A program made the translations under genes and the position numbers. From Desulfobacterales bacterium (lineage in GTDB: Bacteria; Desulfobacterota; Desulfobacteria; Desulfobacterales; JAHEIW01): 64,000 bases of DNA. The stretch is from positions 1 through 64,000 of the forward strand of contig JASJAN010000021.1 in the NCBI GenBank assembly GCA_030066985.1, written 5' to 3'. Shown here one piece after another: positions 36,140 to 44,881 of this stretch. The notes beneath the pieces were generated by a model. The model worked only from the letters and a program-made list of their open reading frames with translations. It was not told where the DNA came from and made no database searches. How positions within the stretch are numbered: the stretch's first letter is position 1; the number at the start of each line of letters is the position of its first letter.

Positions 36140-37501
36140 ATGCAAGAAAAAAATCGATACCATGTCGCCGCCGGAAGCTACCGTGTGGATGGCCAACAGC
36201 CCTTGGTACTGGAAGCCTATCTGGGAACGTGTGTCGGCGTAGCGCTTTATGATGCGGTTGCCGGTGTCGGTGGCTTAATTCATCTGCTGCTTCCGGAACC
36301 TGCAACCCCGGACGAAAGCTTTCAACCTGAAAAATATGCATCTACCGGCTTTCCGCCTTTTGTTCACGCTTTGTACAAAGACGGCGCTACGGCTGGGAAC
36401 CTGAAAGCCTGCATCGCCGGCGGTGCGCTGGTGGGACCGTTAAGTGATACCGACCTTGAAATGGATATTGGCGGGCGCACCACCGAACGGGTCATGCAGT
36501 TGATAGCCGCCGAAAATATAACAGTTGATAAATTGGAAACCGGTGGGTTTTTCACCTGCCGGCTTGAGCTGGATTTGGACACAGGCGAATTTTGCATTGA
36601 GCCGGCAGGGTTTGACAAGCTTTCAGGCGATGCCGATATTAACATACCTGAGCGCCGGGAAATCTCCGATTCGATAAAAAAATTACAGCCCGTACCGCAA
36701 ATTGCATTAAAAATAATGCGCATCATCCATTCTGACCAGTATGAAATCAAAACGATAACCGATGAAATCCGAAAGGATCAGGTGATCAGCGCCAGGACAC
36801 TGCAGCTTTGCAACTCCGTCATGTTTGCCCGTCACAAAAGGATCGAGTCTCTGGATCACGCTCTGGTAATGATGGGTCAACATCTGTTGCTAAAGTTTGT
36901 CATTTCGGCCTCCTTGAACAACTTCTTTAATCAGATCGGTTGGGGTTATTCACTGTGCAAGGGCGGCATTTACCATCATGCGATCGGCACAGCGGTCATT
37001 GCTGAAAAACTGGCGACTTTGACCGGCCGGGCAGACCCATCAACAGCCTATATGGCGGGACTGCTGCATGATATCGGCAAGGTGGCATTGGATCAATTTA
37101 TCCACGCCGGCTTTCCGCTCTTTTACCGTGAACTTATTCAGGGTGAAAAAAATTTCTCCGAGGTTGAAAGACAAGTGCTGGGAACCGATCATACCGAGGT
37201 CGGCGCAGAGCTCGCACTGAATTGGTCTTTTCCAGAATCTTTGGTGGAAGCCATACGCCATCATCATTATCCCGATAAGGCGACCCAACACAAGCCACTC
37301 GTCCATACTGTTTATCTGGCTGATCTTCTCATGAGCAGATTTCATACCGGGCTGGAACTGGAACGATTAAACACCGACGACCTTGCCAGACGGATGGGCG
37401 TGATTGGATTGTCGCTTTCTGATTTTCCGCAAATTATTGACCAAATCCCGATAAAGGTGCTGGAATCTTCACCTGAATTGGCATTGATGGCAGACGCATA
37501 A
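36140..37501 (+). CDS. CheD-like and HDOD domain fusion protein
   Basis: Residues about 1-150 look like CheD, the chemoreceptor glutamine deamidase: LGTCVGVALYD carries the catalytic Cys, VGGLIHLLLPEP the catalytic His, and CIAGGAL the glycine motif. Residues about 185-400 are an HDOD domain (LQPVPQIALKIMRIIHSD, GLLHDIGKVALDQF, HHHYPD) with HD-type residues. CheD usually stands alone beside chemotaxis genes, so the fusion ties receptor modification to HDOD signalling. The frame opens at 36068, but GAAGAG before ATG 36140 favours this start (453 residues). Confidence 0.82.
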   Translation: MQEKNRYHVAAGSYRVDGQQPLVLEAYLGTCVGVALYDAVAGVGGLIHLLLPEPATPDESFQPEKYASTGFPPFVHALYKDGATAGNLKACIAGGALVGPLSDTDLEMDIGGRTTERVMQLIAAENITVDKLETGGFFTCRLELDLDTGEFCIEPAGFDKLSGDADINIPERREISDSIKKLQPVPQIALKIMRIIHSDQYEIKTITDEIRKDQVISARTLQLCNSVMFARHKRIESLDHALVMMGQHLLLKFVISASLNNFFNQIGWGYSLCKGGIYHHAIGTAVIAEKLATLTGRADPSTAYMAGLLHDIGKVALDQFIHAGFPLFYRELIQGEKNFSEVERQVLGTDHTEVGAELALNWSFPESLVEAIRHHHYPDKATQHKPLVHTVYLADLLMSRFHTGLELERLNTDDLARRMGVIGLSLSDFPQIIDQIPIKVLESSPELALMADA

Positions 37502-37535
37502 AATGCGTAACATGCTCTAAATTCGGAATCACATC

Positions 37536-38990
37536 ATGACAAAAGCAAAATCACAAAAGAAAAAATTGGTGGCCATTGCGCCGGATCAACAGGCGCTGTT
37601 GCGCAAGCTACCAGGTGTGGATTACCTGCTAGACCTGGTTTCAAAAGAAGCATTCTTTGAAAGCATTCCACATTCGGTGGTTGTCAATTCAATTCGTGAT
37701 GTCATCGCTCGCAAACGACAACAAATCCTCGACAAGGATTCTGCGATAGACCAAAACAGCGTGTCAGATAAGCAAATGACAGATGCGGTGGCACAGGCGG
37801 TTCGCAAAGCCATGACGCCGAACCTCAAACGCACGATCAATGCAACCGGGATTGTGGTCCATACCAATTTGGGCCGCTCTTTGCTGGCGCCTGAGGTAAT
37901 TGACAACCTCTTGGCGATTGCCGGCCGTTATTCTAATCTGGAATACGATCTGGCGGCAGGCAAAAGGGGGTCGCGCTACAGCAATGTCGAAGCGTTGATC
38001 TGTGAAATCAGCGGGGCAGAGGCAGCTTTAGCCGTTAACAACAATGCCGGTGCGGTTCTTTTGAGCCTGGATACCTTGGCTAGAGATAAAGAAGTGATTG
38101 TCTCCCGCGGTGAACTCGTTGAAATCGGTGGGTCCTTCCGGGTGCCGGACGTGATGGCCAAAAGCGGTGCGATTCTCAAAGAAGTCGGAACCACCAACCG
38201 CACGCATCTGAAAGATTATGAGACGGCTATCGGACCGCAATCCGGCTTACTGTTAAAAGTCCACACCAGCAACTACAGCGTTGTCGGTTTCACGGCGGAA
38301 GTTTCATTGCGAGAGCTGGTTGACCTGGGTGCAGCGCACCAACTGCCGGTCATGGAGGATCTTGGCAGCGGCACGTTTATTGATTTTTCAAAGTACGGCC
38401 TGCTCAAAGAGCCCACTGTTCAGGAATCCGTTAATACCGGAACCGATGTGATTGCCTTCAGCGGCGATAAGCTGCTGGGCGGTCCCCAGGCCGGCATTAT
38501 TGTCGGCAAAAAGAAAGTCATCGATGCCATCAAGCAAAACCCGATGACACGAGCGCTGCGAATTGATAAACTCACACTGGCCGCATTGGAGGGCACCCTG
38601 CGACTGTACCGTGACGAAGCAAAGGCTGCACGCAATATACCCACTTTGCAGATGATCATGCTGTCATTGCCTGAAATCCAAGCCCGCGCCCAAGAATTAG
38701 CTGAGCGCCTGAAGCGAATCGATGATTCCCGCATGCACATCCACCTACTGGAACGCGCTTCCAAAACCGGAGGCGGTGCGTTGCCGCTTATGGAGCTTCC
38801 CAGTTTGTGTATTGGCGTCCAAATCGATGGCGTATCGCCCAACAAGCTGGAAAAAATGATGCGCCAAAACGATCCCCCTATTGTTGGCCGAATTGAAGAT
38901 GACTTGTTTGTAATGGATCCGCGAACCATCCAGATGGACGAGGTCGCGATAATTGAAACGGCATTTAAAAATCGGATAATGAAAGCCTGA
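37536..38990 (+). CDS. selA: L-seryl-tRNA(Sec) selenium transferase
   Basis: SelA converts Ser-tRNA(Sec) to Sec-tRNA(Sec) using selenophosphate. The PLP Lys is in IAFSGDKLLGGPQAG (about residue 310), with TNLGRSLLAPE near 110, YSNLEYDL (about 133) and the N-terminal tRNA-binding part (residues 1-90, LPGVDYLL). The length of 484 is normal. selB, selD and selC are not seen here, so they lie elsewhere or the set is dispersed. It predicts selenoproteins, one candidate being at 6710. The TPR gene starts 1 base after its stop codon. Confidence 0.95.
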   Translation: MTKAKSQKKKLVAIAPDQQALLRKLPGVDYLLDLVSKEAFFESIPHSVVVNSIRDVIARKRQQILDKDSAIDQNSVSDKQMTDAVAQAVRKAMTPNLKRTINATGIVVHTNLGRSLLAPEVIDNLLAIAGRYSNLEYDLAAGKRGSRYSNVEALICEISGAEAALAVNNNAGAVLLSLDTLARDKEVIVSRGELVEIGGSFRVPDVMAKSGAILKEVGTTNRTHLKDYETAIGPQSGLLLKVHTSNYSVVGFTAEVSLRELVDLGAAHQLPVMEDLGSGTFIDFSKYGLLKEPTVQESVNTGTDVIAFSGDKLLGGPQAGIIVGKKKVIDAIKQNPMTRALRIDKLTLAALEGTLRLYRDEAKAARNIPTLQMIMLSLPEIQARAQELAERLKRIDDSRMHIHLLERASKTGGGALPLMELPSLCIGVQIDGVSPNKLEKMMRQNDPPIVGRIEDDLFVMDPRTIQMDEVAIIETAFKNRIMKA

Positions 38991-38991
38991 T

Positions 38992-40353
38992 ATGCGAAAT
39001 TACCCAACTGAACTCTATCACAACCGGGAATCCACGCGACACTTTCTGCACGCTAAGGCTGAAGCAGATAACTTGCAAAAAAAGAGAATCCACATTCCTG
39101 TCAGCATTCAAAAGGCGATTCAATCCATTTATCCCGGCCTGCTGACAGGGCAAGCGTTTTTAACTCACGCTTTAGAGCAGCTGGCTCAGACCACGCTGTT
39201 TGCCGGTCTTATTTTCCAGATCGATGATAACGACACTTCCGCTCCTGAAAAAAGGCCTAAAACCGATCCGGCGGTGGCCCACAAACGAGCAGCCAAATTA
39301 TTCAACAATTTTTGTCAAAAGCACAATGGCATTTGGGGATTGCTAAACCAGGGATTGTTCGGCGCCTATTTTGATCAGAAAAACAGCGACCGCTGTTTGA
39401 AACTGGCACTGCAGTTTCAAGAGACATCAAAAAATAAGGCTGATTTAACCGTCAGCGTTGGTATCGCCGAATACCCAACCCTTAATTATCAACCGGCTGA
39501 CATCCTCGCCAATGCGCTTAAGGCATTGAATCACGCAGCATTTCTGGGGCCCAACAGCGCTGTGGCTTTTGATTCGGTGAGTCTAAACATCAGCGGAGAT
39601 CAACTATTCGACCAAGGTGATATCAACGGTTCAATTGAAGAATTTCAACTCGCCCTGAAACTGGATCCGAAAAACATCAATGTTCACAACAGTCTGGGTG
39701 TTTGCTACGGCCTGCTCGGAGAATATGAAAAAGCCAAGCTGGAATTTAATTCAGCTGTCAAATTGAATCATAGTGAAGTCATGGCCTGGTACAATATGGG
39801 GTTTATCCACATGTTGAACGGCGATCGTCAAAAAGCGCTGGATCTTTTTTTAAAAGCCAATGCCATCAATCAGGATGTGTTTGAAATCACTTTTCAAACC
39901 GGCAGGCTGTTGATGGAAATGAAACAGCCTGAAAGCGGCAAAAAATTCCTGCAACGGGCTGCCGCCCTCGAACCGGCGTCCAGTGCGGCATTTCGCTACC
40001 TAGGCGAATGTTATACCGAAATTGGCGACACGCACGCCGCTATTACTGCCTTCAAAAAGGCCATTAAATACAATCCCTCTGATGCTGCTTCATTGTCGGC
40101 AATGGGCTGTCTGTTTTCCGAGCAGGAGGAGGATCCTAGTATTGCCCTGATGTTTTGTCGCGAAAGCGTGCAACTGTCCCCTGAAAATGGTCTTTTTCGG
40201 TACCGTTTAGGCCAGCTTTATCGCAAGCAAAACCGTCTGGATGACGCCTTAGTTGAGTTTAAAAAAGCCGAGCAACTGGGTAAAGACGCATCCGAAGAGA
40301 TAAGCGAAATCGAAAAGAAAAGTTCACCCAAGGCCACACGTTCAGCGGGTTGA
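38992..40353 (+). CDS. TPR protein with degenerate GGDEF-like domain
   Basis: Residues about 40-195 look like a GGDEF fold without its active site: the GGDEF position reads GLFGAYF, while the rest (TVSVGIAEYP, ILANALKALNHAAFLGPNSA) keeps the domain pattern. From about 200 there are five to six TPR repeats (DINGSIEEFQLALKLDPKN, EYEKAKLEFNSAVKLN). It probably binds partners or nucleotide rather than making c-di-GMP. It starts 1 base after selA and precedes gmhA by 13 bases. Confidence 0.75.
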   Translation: MRNYPTELYHNRESTRHFLHAKAEADNLQKKRIHIPVSIQKAIQSIYPGLLTGQAFLTHALEQLAQTTLFAGLIFQIDDNDTSAPEKRPKTDPAVAHKRAAKLFNNFCQKHNGIWGLLNQGLFGAYFDQKNSDRCLKLALQFQETSKNKADLTVSVGIAEYPTLNYQPADILANALKALNHAAFLGPNSAVAFDSVSLNISGDQLFDQGDINGSIEEFQLALKLDPKNINVHNSLGVCYGLLGEYEKAKLEFNSAVKLNHSEVMAWYNMGFIHMLNGDRQKALDLFLKANAINQDVFEITFQTGRLLMEMKQPESGKKFLQRAAALEPASSAAFRYLGECYTEIGDTHAAITAFKKAIKYNPSDAASLSAMGCLFSEQEEDPSIALMFCRESVQLSPENGLFRYRLGQLYRKQNRLDDALVEFKKAEQLGKDASEEISEIEKKSSPKATRSAG

Positions 40354-40366
40354 GCAGGATAATACA

Positions 40367-40939
40367 ATGAAAGACATTATTCTACAGCAGCTTGAGGAAA
40401 GCCTTGACGTCAAGCGCCAATTTATTGAAGCGCACATGGATAAGATTCAGTTTGCGGCTGAAAAGCTGGTAGACTGCGTGCGGACCAAAAACAAGATTCT
40501 CATTTTCGGCAACGGCGGCAGTGCCGCAGACGCACAACATTTGGCCGCCGAATTCGTTAACCGCTATAAAATCGAACGCCCACCTTTGGCAGCCATTGCG
40601 CTGACTACCGACACCTCTATTCTGACCAGCGTAGGAAACGATTTTCAGTTTGACGATATCTTTTCAAAGCAAATCCAAGCCCTGGGTAAAAAAAACGATA
40701 TCGCCTGGGGTATGAGCACCAGTGGAAAGTCGCAAAACGTTATACAGGCCCTCGAGCTGGCCAATGAAAAAGGTTTATTTTCCATTGCTTTCACCGGGCG
40801 CGGCGGAACGCTCGCCAACAGTGCCCAACTGGTGTTTACAGCTCCTTCCGATGATACCGCCCGGATCCAGGAAGCCCATATCACGCTAGGTCACATCTTA
40901 TGCGATCTGGTTGAACGCATGCTTTTTGCACCCAAATGA
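40367..40939 (+). CDS. gmhA: Phosphoheptose isomerase
   Basis: GmhA isomerises sedoheptulose 7-phosphate to D-glycero-D-manno-heptose 7-phosphate for the LPS core. The SIS fold shows LIFGNGGSAADAQHLAAEFV (about residue 45), TTDTSILTSVGNDF (about 87) and WGMSTSGKSQNV (about 116), with the C-terminal QEAHITLGHILCDLVE carrying the catalytic Glu/His pair. The length of 190 is normal. No other heptose gene is nearby. Confidence 0.92.
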   Translation: MKDIILQQLEESLDVKRQFIEAHMDKIQFAAEKLVDCVRTKNKILIFGNGGSAADAQHLAAEFVNRYKIERPPLAAIALTTDTSILTSVGNDFQFDDIFSKQIQALGKKNDIAWGMSTSGKSQNVIQALELANEKGLFSIAFTGRGGTLANSAQLVFTAPSDDTARIQEAHITLGHILCDLVERMLFAPK

Positions 40940-40972
40940 GAGAGGTTTGACTGTTAAGATAACCTCCGTTGA

Positions 40973-41935
40973 ATGGACACGATTATGCCCAAATCAATAA
41001 AACCACTGGACCTCAGACAGGTTAACACCTATTCATTGGCGCAGCGCACCAGCAAGGTGAGCACAAGCAGTTTTGCAAAAACCTGGCAGAAAGGATGCGC
41101 TTTTAAAGACTTTTTAAAAAAACTACCCGACATTCTGGCCGCCGGCGATCTTAAATGGGTTATCAACACGCTGGCAACCGCTGCACGCGCTAAAAAAATG
41201 GTGATTATGGGAATGGGCGCGCATGTAATCAAGGTGGGACTGAATCCGGTGGTAATTGATCTGATGGAGCGCGGTATTGTGGATTGTGTGGCTCTCAATG
41301 GTGCCGGCATTGTGCATGATGTCGAATTGGCCATGGTTGGTCACACGTCTGAAGACGTCGCCGCTGCAATCGATGATGGTTCCTTTGGCATGGCTGAGGA
41401 TACCGCTATATTTTTGGGGAAAGCGCTGGTTGATATGCAGCCGGACACAGAGGGGCTGGGGCAAGCCGTTGGGCGCGCCATTGATGAAAAAAAATTGCCC
41501 TACAACCAGCAGAGCATTCTGGCGACCGGCTATCGGCTGGGGATTCCAGTCACTGTGCATGTCGCCATCGGAACCGATATTGTTCACATGCATCCGCAAT
41601 GTGACGCCGCCCGAACCGGCGAGGCCTCTCACCGCGATTTCCGCTTATTGTCAGCCATGGTGGCCCGTCTTCAAAAGGGCGTCTATTTGAATGTCGGGTC
41701 CGCGGTCATCTTACCGGAAGTTTTTCTAAAGGCCGTCACCCTGGCGCGCAACCTGGGCCACAAACTAAATGAATTCACCACAGTTAATTTGGATTTTATC
41801 CAACACTATCGGCCTTTGACCAATGTTGTCCAGCGCCCGACAGCCCGCGGTGGACGAGGTGTCAATTTGGTCGGGCACCATGAAATCATGCTGCCATTGA
41901 TTGCCGCTGGGGTAATTGAGCAGCTCGAAGCTTGA
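40973..41935 (+). CDS. Deoxyhypusine-synthase-like family protein (uncharacterised)
   Basis: A 320-residue soluble protein with MGMGAHVIKVGLNPVVIDLM, CVALNGAGIVHDVELAMVG, NVGSAVILPEVFLKAV and GHHEIMLPLIAAG. The NAD-binding deoxyhypusine-synthase-like layout is recalled, but the catalytic Lys of true deoxyhypusine synthase is not identified. Bacteria lack eIF5A, so the real substrate must differ. It follows gmhA by 33 bases. The start could also be ATG 40985. Confidence 0.65.
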   Translation: MDTIMPKSIKPLDLRQVNTYSLAQRTSKVSTSSFAKTWQKGCAFKDFLKKLPDILAAGDLKWVINTLATAARAKKMVIMGMGAHVIKVGLNPVVIDLMERGIVDCVALNGAGIVHDVELAMVGHTSEDVAAAIDDGSFGMAEDTAIFLGKALVDMQPDTEGLGQAVGRAIDEKKLPYNQQSILATGYRLGIPVTVHVAIGTDIVHMHPQCDAARTGEASHRDFRLLSAMVARLQKGVYLNVGSAVILPEVFLKAVTLARNLGHKLNEFTTVNLDFIQHYRPLTNVVQRPTARGGRGVNLVGHHEIMLPLIAAGVIEQLEA

Positions 41936-42066
41936 CAGCACTGCGGATTTTATGTTTATTTACGTTTTTCTGACTTGATTTCATTCTGAAACCTTGCTTT
42001 TGAAGCCGTGATGATTACTTAATCAGAGAGGCCTGAGACGACTATACTAAATAGCGGGAGAACGCT

Positions 42067-42297
42067 ATGCCGATTTACGAATATCACTGTAATAACTGCG
42101 ACCAAGATTTTGAGTACCTGGTTTTTGGAAGCGAAAAGCCCGACTGTCCTTCCTGCAAGAGTAAAAAGGTGTCCAAACTGATGTCCCCTTGCGGGTTTAT
42201 CTCAAAAGGCAGTGGTGGGGAAACCGTATCCAGTTCTGCCGGGGCATCTTCCTGCGGCGGCTGCGCAGCATCGAGTTGCGACGGCTGCGGCCATTGA
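42067..42297 (+). CDS. FmdB-family zinc ribbon regulatory protein
   Basis: A 76-residue protein beginning MPIYEYHCNNCDQDFEYLV, the FmdB zinc-ribbon start, with CNNC (about residues 8-11) and CPSC (about 27-30) zinc-binding pairs. The tail is rich in Ser, Gly and Cys (SCGGCAASSCDGCGH), typical for the family. FmdB-type proteins are putative regulators of formate and amide metabolism; the target is not known here. GGGAG lies before ATG 42067. It runs directly into hemC (6 bases). Confidence 0.88.
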   Translation: MPIYEYHCNNCDQDFEYLVFGSEKPDCPSCKSKKVSKLMSPCGFISKGSGGETVSSSAGASSCGGCAASSCDGCGH

Positions 42298-42302
42298 GTC
42301 AG

Positions 42303-43250
42303 ATGAACGATCCAATCAGAATCGGAACCCGTGGCAGTAAACTGGCGCTGTGGCAGGCCAACTGGACCAAATCCTTTCTTGAAAAAAAATTCCCATCAAC
42401 TCCCATCGAGATAACCATCATAAAAACCCAAGGAGACAAGATTCTGGATGTGCCCCTTGCCAAGGTGGGCGGCAAAGGCCTTTTTGTAAAAGAAATTGAA
42501 GAAGCATTGCTGACCGGCCGCATTGATATTGCGGTTCACAGCATGAAAGATATGCCAGCTGACATTCCGGAAGGACTGTGTATCGGGGCGATCCCACAGC
42601 GTGAAAACCCGGTGGATGTCTTTATCTCCCGCAATGGCAAACCGTTCAAGGAAATGCCTGCAGGCAGTGTTATCGGCACCAGCAGTTTGCGGCGCGGTGC
42701 TCAGCTCAGGCATGCCCGACCGGATATGGTCATCCAGCCCATCCGAGGAAATCTTGATACGCGGCTTAAAAAGCTGGCGTCTGAAAATTTTGACGCCCTG
42801 GTCCTTGCAGCAGCGGGGGTCATACGGCTGAATCTGGAACATCAAATTACCGAATACCTGGACGCTACGGTCATGCTGCCAGCAATCGGCCAGGGCGCCT
42901 TGTGTGTGGAGGCTCGCACCGATGACCCGGCTGTGGGCCCGATGGTCGCGACCATGGATCATGCACCCACCCGGGCAGTGGTTGCCGGCGAACGCGCTTT
43001 TCTCAAGCGGCTCGAAGGCGGTTGCCAGGTACCCATTGCCGGTCACGGAACCATCAGTGATCAGACGTTTACGCTTATCGGGTTGGTAGCAGATGTTGAT
43101 GGTGCCAAGGTCATCAAAGGGGAAAAAAGCGGGCCGATTGCTTCATCGGAGACCATTGGTATCGATTTGGCTGAAGAGCTGCTTGCCAGGGGAGCGGATC
43201 ACATCTTGGAACAACTTAAAACCATATCACCCGAGGGCTATGAAAGCTAA
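42303..43250 (+). CDS. hemC: Porphobilinogen deaminase (hydroxymethylbilane synthase)
   Basis: Polymerises four porphobilinogens to hydroxymethylbilane. Motifs: IRIGTRGSKLALWQA (residue 5), HSMKDMP (about 80), GTSSLRRGAQL (about 125) and the dipyrromethane-cofactor Cys in EGGCQVPIAGHG (about 242). The frame opens earlier (42189), inside fmdB, but homology starts at MNDPIRIGTR. The length of 315 is normal. The next gene overlaps by 11 bases. Confidence 0.95.
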   Translation: MNDPIRIGTRGSKLALWQANWTKSFLEKKFPSTPIEITIIKTQGDKILDVPLAKVGGKGLFVKEIEEALLTGRIDIAVHSMKDMPADIPEGLCIGAIPQRENPVDVFISRNGKPFKEMPAGSVIGTSSLRRGAQLRHARPDMVIQPIRGNLDTRLKKLASENFDALVLAAAGVIRLNLEHQITEYLDATVMLPAIGQGALCVEARTDDPAVGPMVATMDHAPTRAVVAGERAFLKRLEGGCQVPIAGHGTISDQTFTLIGLVADVDGAKVIKGEKSGPIASSETIGIDLAEELLARGADHILEQLKTISPEGYES

Positions 43251-44760
43251 AGTATATCTGGTCGGTGCCGGTCCCGGTGATCCGGGTCTGGTCACCGTCA
43301 AAGGCAAAGAATGTATCCAAAGGGCAGATGTCATCATCTATGACTACCTGGCTGCCCCTGCCCTGTTAAAACACGCCCGTAAATCCGCCGAGCTGATCTA
43401 TGTTGGCAAAAAAGGCGGCGACCACACCCTTTCCCAGGATGAGATCAATCATTTGCTCGTCGAAAAAGCCCAATCCGGAGGCGTGATCACCCGACTTAAA
43501 GGCGGCGACCCGTTTATCTTCGGCCGCGGTGGTGAAGAGGCTGAAGCGCTTTTGAAAGCCGGCATCGCATTTGAAATCGTTCCCGGCGTTACTTCTGCCA
43601 TTGCCGCAGCAGCCTACGCCGGTATTCCACTGACCCATCGTCAATTAACCTCGACCCTGGCCTTTGTAACCGGCCATGAGGATCCAACCAAAGCAGAAAC
43701 GAGCATTAATTGGTCTTCGCTGGCCAAGGGCATCGGCACCCTTGTTTTTTTCATGGGCGTTAAAAATTTGCCCAATATATCAAAGCGTTTAATCGACAAC
43801 GGCAAATCGCCGGATACGCCGGTTGCCTTGATTCGATGGGGCACGACTTCCCGTCAAAAAACCGTTACCGGAACACTGAGCACAATTGCCGATACGGCCC
43901 AGGCAGCTGGTTTGAAGGCACCGGCCATTATAGTGGTTGGTGATGTCGTCACATTGCGTCAATCGCTGAAATGGTTTGAGGAACGACCGCTGATTGGGAA
44001 ACGTATCGTCGTCACCCGTGCGCGCCAACAGGCCAGTGATCTGGTCAAGCGGCTTGAGGAACTGGGTGCCGAATGCCTTGAGTACCCAACCATTGAAATT
44101 AGAGCACCCAAAGATCCCCAGCCTCTCAAGCAGGCAGTCGCGGGCCTATCCACCTATGATTGGATTGTCTTTACCAGCGTCAACGGGGTCAGCTATTTCT
44201 TCGAGCAGCTATTTGTCGCCGGTAATGACGTACGGGTATTGGGTCACTTGAAAACAGCGGCCATTGGTCCGGCCACTGCTGCCCGCTTGCTGGAATTTGG
44301 ATTGACCAGTGATATCGTGCCCGAAACATACCGAGCAGAATCGGTGATAAAAGCATTTAAAAAAGAAAATTTAAAGGGCAAAAAAATACTGCTGCCACGT
44401 GCTAAGGAAGCCCGTCCGATTTTACCGCAAGAGCTGACAAAAATGGGCGCTGCCGTCACTGAAATACCGGCCTACGAAACCTTAAAAGCAGCCGAAAATA
44501 TGGATGATCTCATCCAGCAGCTCAAGGATAAGCGGGTGGATATGATCACTTTTACCAGCTCGTCCACCGTAACAAATTTTAAAGCGCTTTTACCGCCAAC
44601 AGATTTTAAGGCGCTCATCCAAGATGTCACCATTGCCAGTATCGGACCGATTACCTCCGATACCGCTAAAGAACTGGGTTTTCAAGTCCATATCTCCGCC
44701 GAATCCTACACCATCCCCGGTCTGGTAGACGCCATCCTCCAATTTTACCAGAACAATTGA
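43240..44760 (+). CDS. cobA-hemD: Uroporphyrinogen-III C-methyltransferase / uroporphyrinogen-III synthase fusion
   Basis: Fusion of two tetrapyrrole enzymes. Residues about 1-245 are the SAM methyltransferase (VYLVGAGPGDPGLVTVKG, RLKGGDPFIFGRGGEE, GVTSAIAA) making precorrin-2. Residues about 250-505 are the HemD cyclase (GKRIVVTRAR, FTSVNGV, ITFTSSSTVTNF). Together with hemC they take porphobilinogen to uroporphyrinogen III and precorrin-2 for siroheme, cobamides or heme d1-type routes. Start ATG 43240 overlaps the hemC end; earlier in-frame codons lie within hemC. Confidence 0.94.
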   Translation: MKAKVYLVGAGPGDPGLVTVKGKECIQRADVIIYDYLAAPALLKHARKSAELIYVGKKGGDHTLSQDEINHLLVEKAQSGGVITRLKGGDPFIFGRGGEEAEALLKAGIAFEIVPGVTSAIAAAAYAGIPLTHRQLTSTLAFVTGHEDPTKAETSINWSSLAKGIGTLVFFMGVKNLPNISKRLIDNGKSPDTPVALIRWGTTSRQKTVTGTLSTIADTAQAAGLKAPAIIVVGDVVTLRQSLKWFEERPLIGKRIVVTRARQQASDLVKRLEELGAECLEYPTIEIRAPKDPQPLKQAVAGLSTYDWIVFTSVNGVSYFFEQLFVAGNDVRVLGHLKTAAIGPATAARLLEFGLTSDIVPETYRAESVIKAFKKENLKGKKILLPRAKEARPILPQELTKMGAAVTEIPAYETLKAAENMDDLIQQLKDKRVDMITFTSSSTVTNFKALLPPTDFKALIQDVTIASIGPITSDTAKELGFQVHISAESYTIPGLVDAILQFYQNN

Positions 44761-44881
44761 CCTGATCGCATTTTCGAAAAGAAGTCTTGACAGCTCGACG
44801 CGGATAAGAAATGACAACTGATTGGGGTCTTTTCTCACTCGGCTTATCTCAGCGTAAAGCCGGCTAGACAAGGAGGACAAC

